Shown in pieces: positions 39,292 to 40,361 of a DNA stretch of 40,361 bases. The DNA is taken from contig PAQV01000047.1 in the NCBI GenBank assembly GCA_002709405.1, positions 1-40,361 of the forward strand, read 5' to 3'. Below the pieces are notes generated by a model, which was not told the DNA's origin, searched no databases, and saw only the letters and a program-made list of their open reading frames with translations. The number at the start of each line of letters is the position of its first letter. Within the stretch, counting starts at the first letter, position 1. A program made the translations under genes and the position numbers. Source of the DNA: Paracoccaceae bacterium. GTDB lineage: Bacteria > Pseudomonadota > Alphaproteobacteria > Rhodobacterales > Rhodobacteraceae.

Positions 39292-40361
39292 ATGGCAGAT
39301 GCAGCCATTCACGGTCACGAGCATGAAGACGAGCGGGGCTTCTTCACCCGCTGGTTCATGTCGACCAACCACAAGGACATCGGGATTCTCTACCTGATCA
39401 CCTCGGCGATCGTCGGGCTGATCTCGGTCTGTTTCACCGTGTACATGCGGCTTGAACTGATGGAACCCGGCGTCCAGCTGATGTGCCTTGAAGGCGCGCG
39501 GCTGTTCCCCGGATCGGCGGAATGTACGCCCAACGGACATCTTTGGAACGTGCTGATCACCGGCCACGGCATCCTTATGATGTTCTTCGTGGTCATTCCC
39601 GCGCTGTTCGGCGGCTTCGGCAACTACTTCATGCCGCTGCAGATCGGTGCGCCGGACATGGCCTTCCCGCGGATGAACAACCTCAGCTACTGGCTGTACG
39701 TTGCGGGCACCACCCTGGCCGTCTGTTCGGTCCTGGCCCCGGGCGGCAACGACCAGGCCGGCTCGGGCGTGGGCTGGGTGCTTTACCCGCCGCTGTCGGT
39801 CAACGAGGCCGGCATGTCGATGGATTTCGCCATCTTCGCCGTGCACCTGTCGGGTGCCTCGTCGATCCTGGGCGCGATCAATATGATCACCACCTTCCTG
39901 AACATGCGCGCGCCGGGCATGACGCTGTTCAAGGTGCCGCTGTTTGCCTGGTCGATCTTCGTCACCTCCTGGCTGATCCTCCTGGCCCTGCCCGTGCTGG
40001 CCGGCGCGATCACCATGCTGCTGATGGACCGCAACTTCGGCTTCACCTTCTTCGACCCTGCGGGGGGCGGTGACCCGGTGCTCTACCAGCACATCCTGTG
40101 GTTCTTCGGCCATCCGGAAGTGTATATCGTGGTTCTGCCGGGCTTCGGCCTGATCTCCCACGTGATCGCCACCTTCGCCAAGAAGCCGGTCTTCGGTTAC
40201 CTGCCGATGGTCTGGGCGCTGATCGCGATCGGCGGCATCGGCTTCGTCGTCTGGGCGCACCACATGTACACGGTCGGCCTGACGCTGAACCAGCAGGCCT
40301 ACTTCATGCTGGCGACCATGGTCATCGCCTTGCCCACGGGCATCAAGATCTTCTCGTGGAT
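39292..40361 (+). CDS. ctaD: Cytochrome c oxidase subunit I, aa3 type (3' end cut by window)
   Basis: The first 356 residues of the haem-copper oxidase catalytic subunit, in the inner membrane. Seen are [12 protein letters not shown] near the N-terminus, the haem a ligand H92 in VLITGHG (second ligand outside the window), the CuB ligand H274 with the crosslinking Y278 and the proton-pathway E276 in [10 protein letters not shown], and the CuB ligands H323 and H324 in WAHHMYTVG. It reduces oxygen to water and pumps protons. The ATG at 39292 has AGGAGG 7 bases upstream. The reading frame is uninterrupted to the window end; about 200 residues are missing. A perfect FNR box lies upstream. Confidence 0.97.
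   Translation, partial: MADAAIHGHEHEDERGFFTRWFMSTNHKDIGILYLITSAIVGLISVCFTVYMRLELMEPGVQLMCLEGARLFPGSAECTPNGHLWNVLITGHGILMMFFVVIPALFGGFGNYFMPLQIGAPDMAFPRMNNLSYWLYVAGTTLAVCSVLAPGGNDQAGSGVGWVLYPPLSVNEAGMSMDFAIFAVHLSGASSILGAINMITTFLNMRAPGMTLFKVPLFAWSIFVTSWLILLALPVLAGAITMLLMDRNFGFTFFDPAGGGDPVLYQHILWFFGHPEVYIVVLPGFGLISHVIATFAKKPVFGYLPMVWALIAIGGIGFVVWAHHMYTVGLTLNQQAYFMLATMVIALPTGIKIFSW

Noticed and set aside
1-40361. CRISPR array, prophage, complete insertion sequence or biosynthetic cluster
   Set aside because: No regularly spaced repeats, no intact integrase or structural phage genes, and no IS ends apart from the REP/RAYT unit were seen.

Overview
The window comes from a high-GC alphaproteobacterium of the Rhodobacteraceae (Roseobacter/Paracoccus side of the Rhodobacterales). 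The grounds are the C4-pathway 5-aminolevulinate synthase, an aa3-type cytochrome oxidase subunit I close to the Rhodobacter form, the lon/HU/tRNA-Val and rodZ-ispG neighbourhoods, FnrL-type boxes, and the strong GC bias at third codon positions. Most of it is chromosomal housekeeping sequence. It is interrupted by one REP-associated transposase module and one decayed integrase remnant beside a tRNA.

Layout. 1-3.2 kb: tRNA-Val, an unusual HU-like protein and Lon protease, all on the minus strand. 3.6-6.9 kb: a possible small membrane protein, a cold-shock-like protein, an XRE regulator, and a Rieske oxygenase coupled to a small downstream protein. 6.9-10.6 kb, minus: DUF2189 membrane protein, amidase, release factor 2. 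11.4-12.9 kb: ECF sigma factor with its membrane anti-sigma factor, and a tightly divergent small membrane protein. 13-20.3 kb: cell-envelope genes (PBP1A, AmiC-type amidase), an aminotransferase, then an M48/TPR protease coupled to a DsbA-like oxidoreductase. 20.3-21 kb: a REP-flanked RAYT. 21.1-24.9 kb: ispG, rodZ and hemA. 25.2-28.4 kb: M20 peptidase, a glycosyltransferase and a sulfotransferase-like protein. 28.6-30.9 kb: two identical tRNA-Asp genes around an L,D-transpeptidase lipoprotein, then a pirin. 31.3-33.4 kb: a fused chemoreceptor/substrate-binding protein. 33.4-35 kb: an almost gene-free stretch with integrase debris beside tRNA-Leu. 35.2-40.4 kb: a secreted peptidoglycan-binding protein, lipB, an outer-membrane-like protein, a HIT protein and the start of ctaD.

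The most unusual protein is encoded at 31311-33359. A methyl-accepting-type signalling hairpin comes first and a type I periplasmic-binding-protein fold follows. There is no membrane segment or signal peptide, so the sensor domain would lie in the cytoplasm, opposite to the normal chemoreceptor layout. The most unusual DNA structure occurs twice, directly behind stop codons (9396-9470 after prfB, 16958-17022 after the aminotransferase). Each is a long, nearly perfect hairpin whose 15-base loop is exactly a four-run G-quadruplex motif. The two stems are unrelated in sequence but the loops are almost identical.

Other points of note are a gene whose last 27 bases, including the stop codon, are repeated in tandem; a RAYT that seems to lack its catalytic tyrosine; two FNR boxes (hemA and ctaD); two gene pairs with start codons only 22 and 35 bases apart; and a 27-base element shared by two unrelated 3' ends. 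All functional calls come from reading the sequence; no database search was possible.
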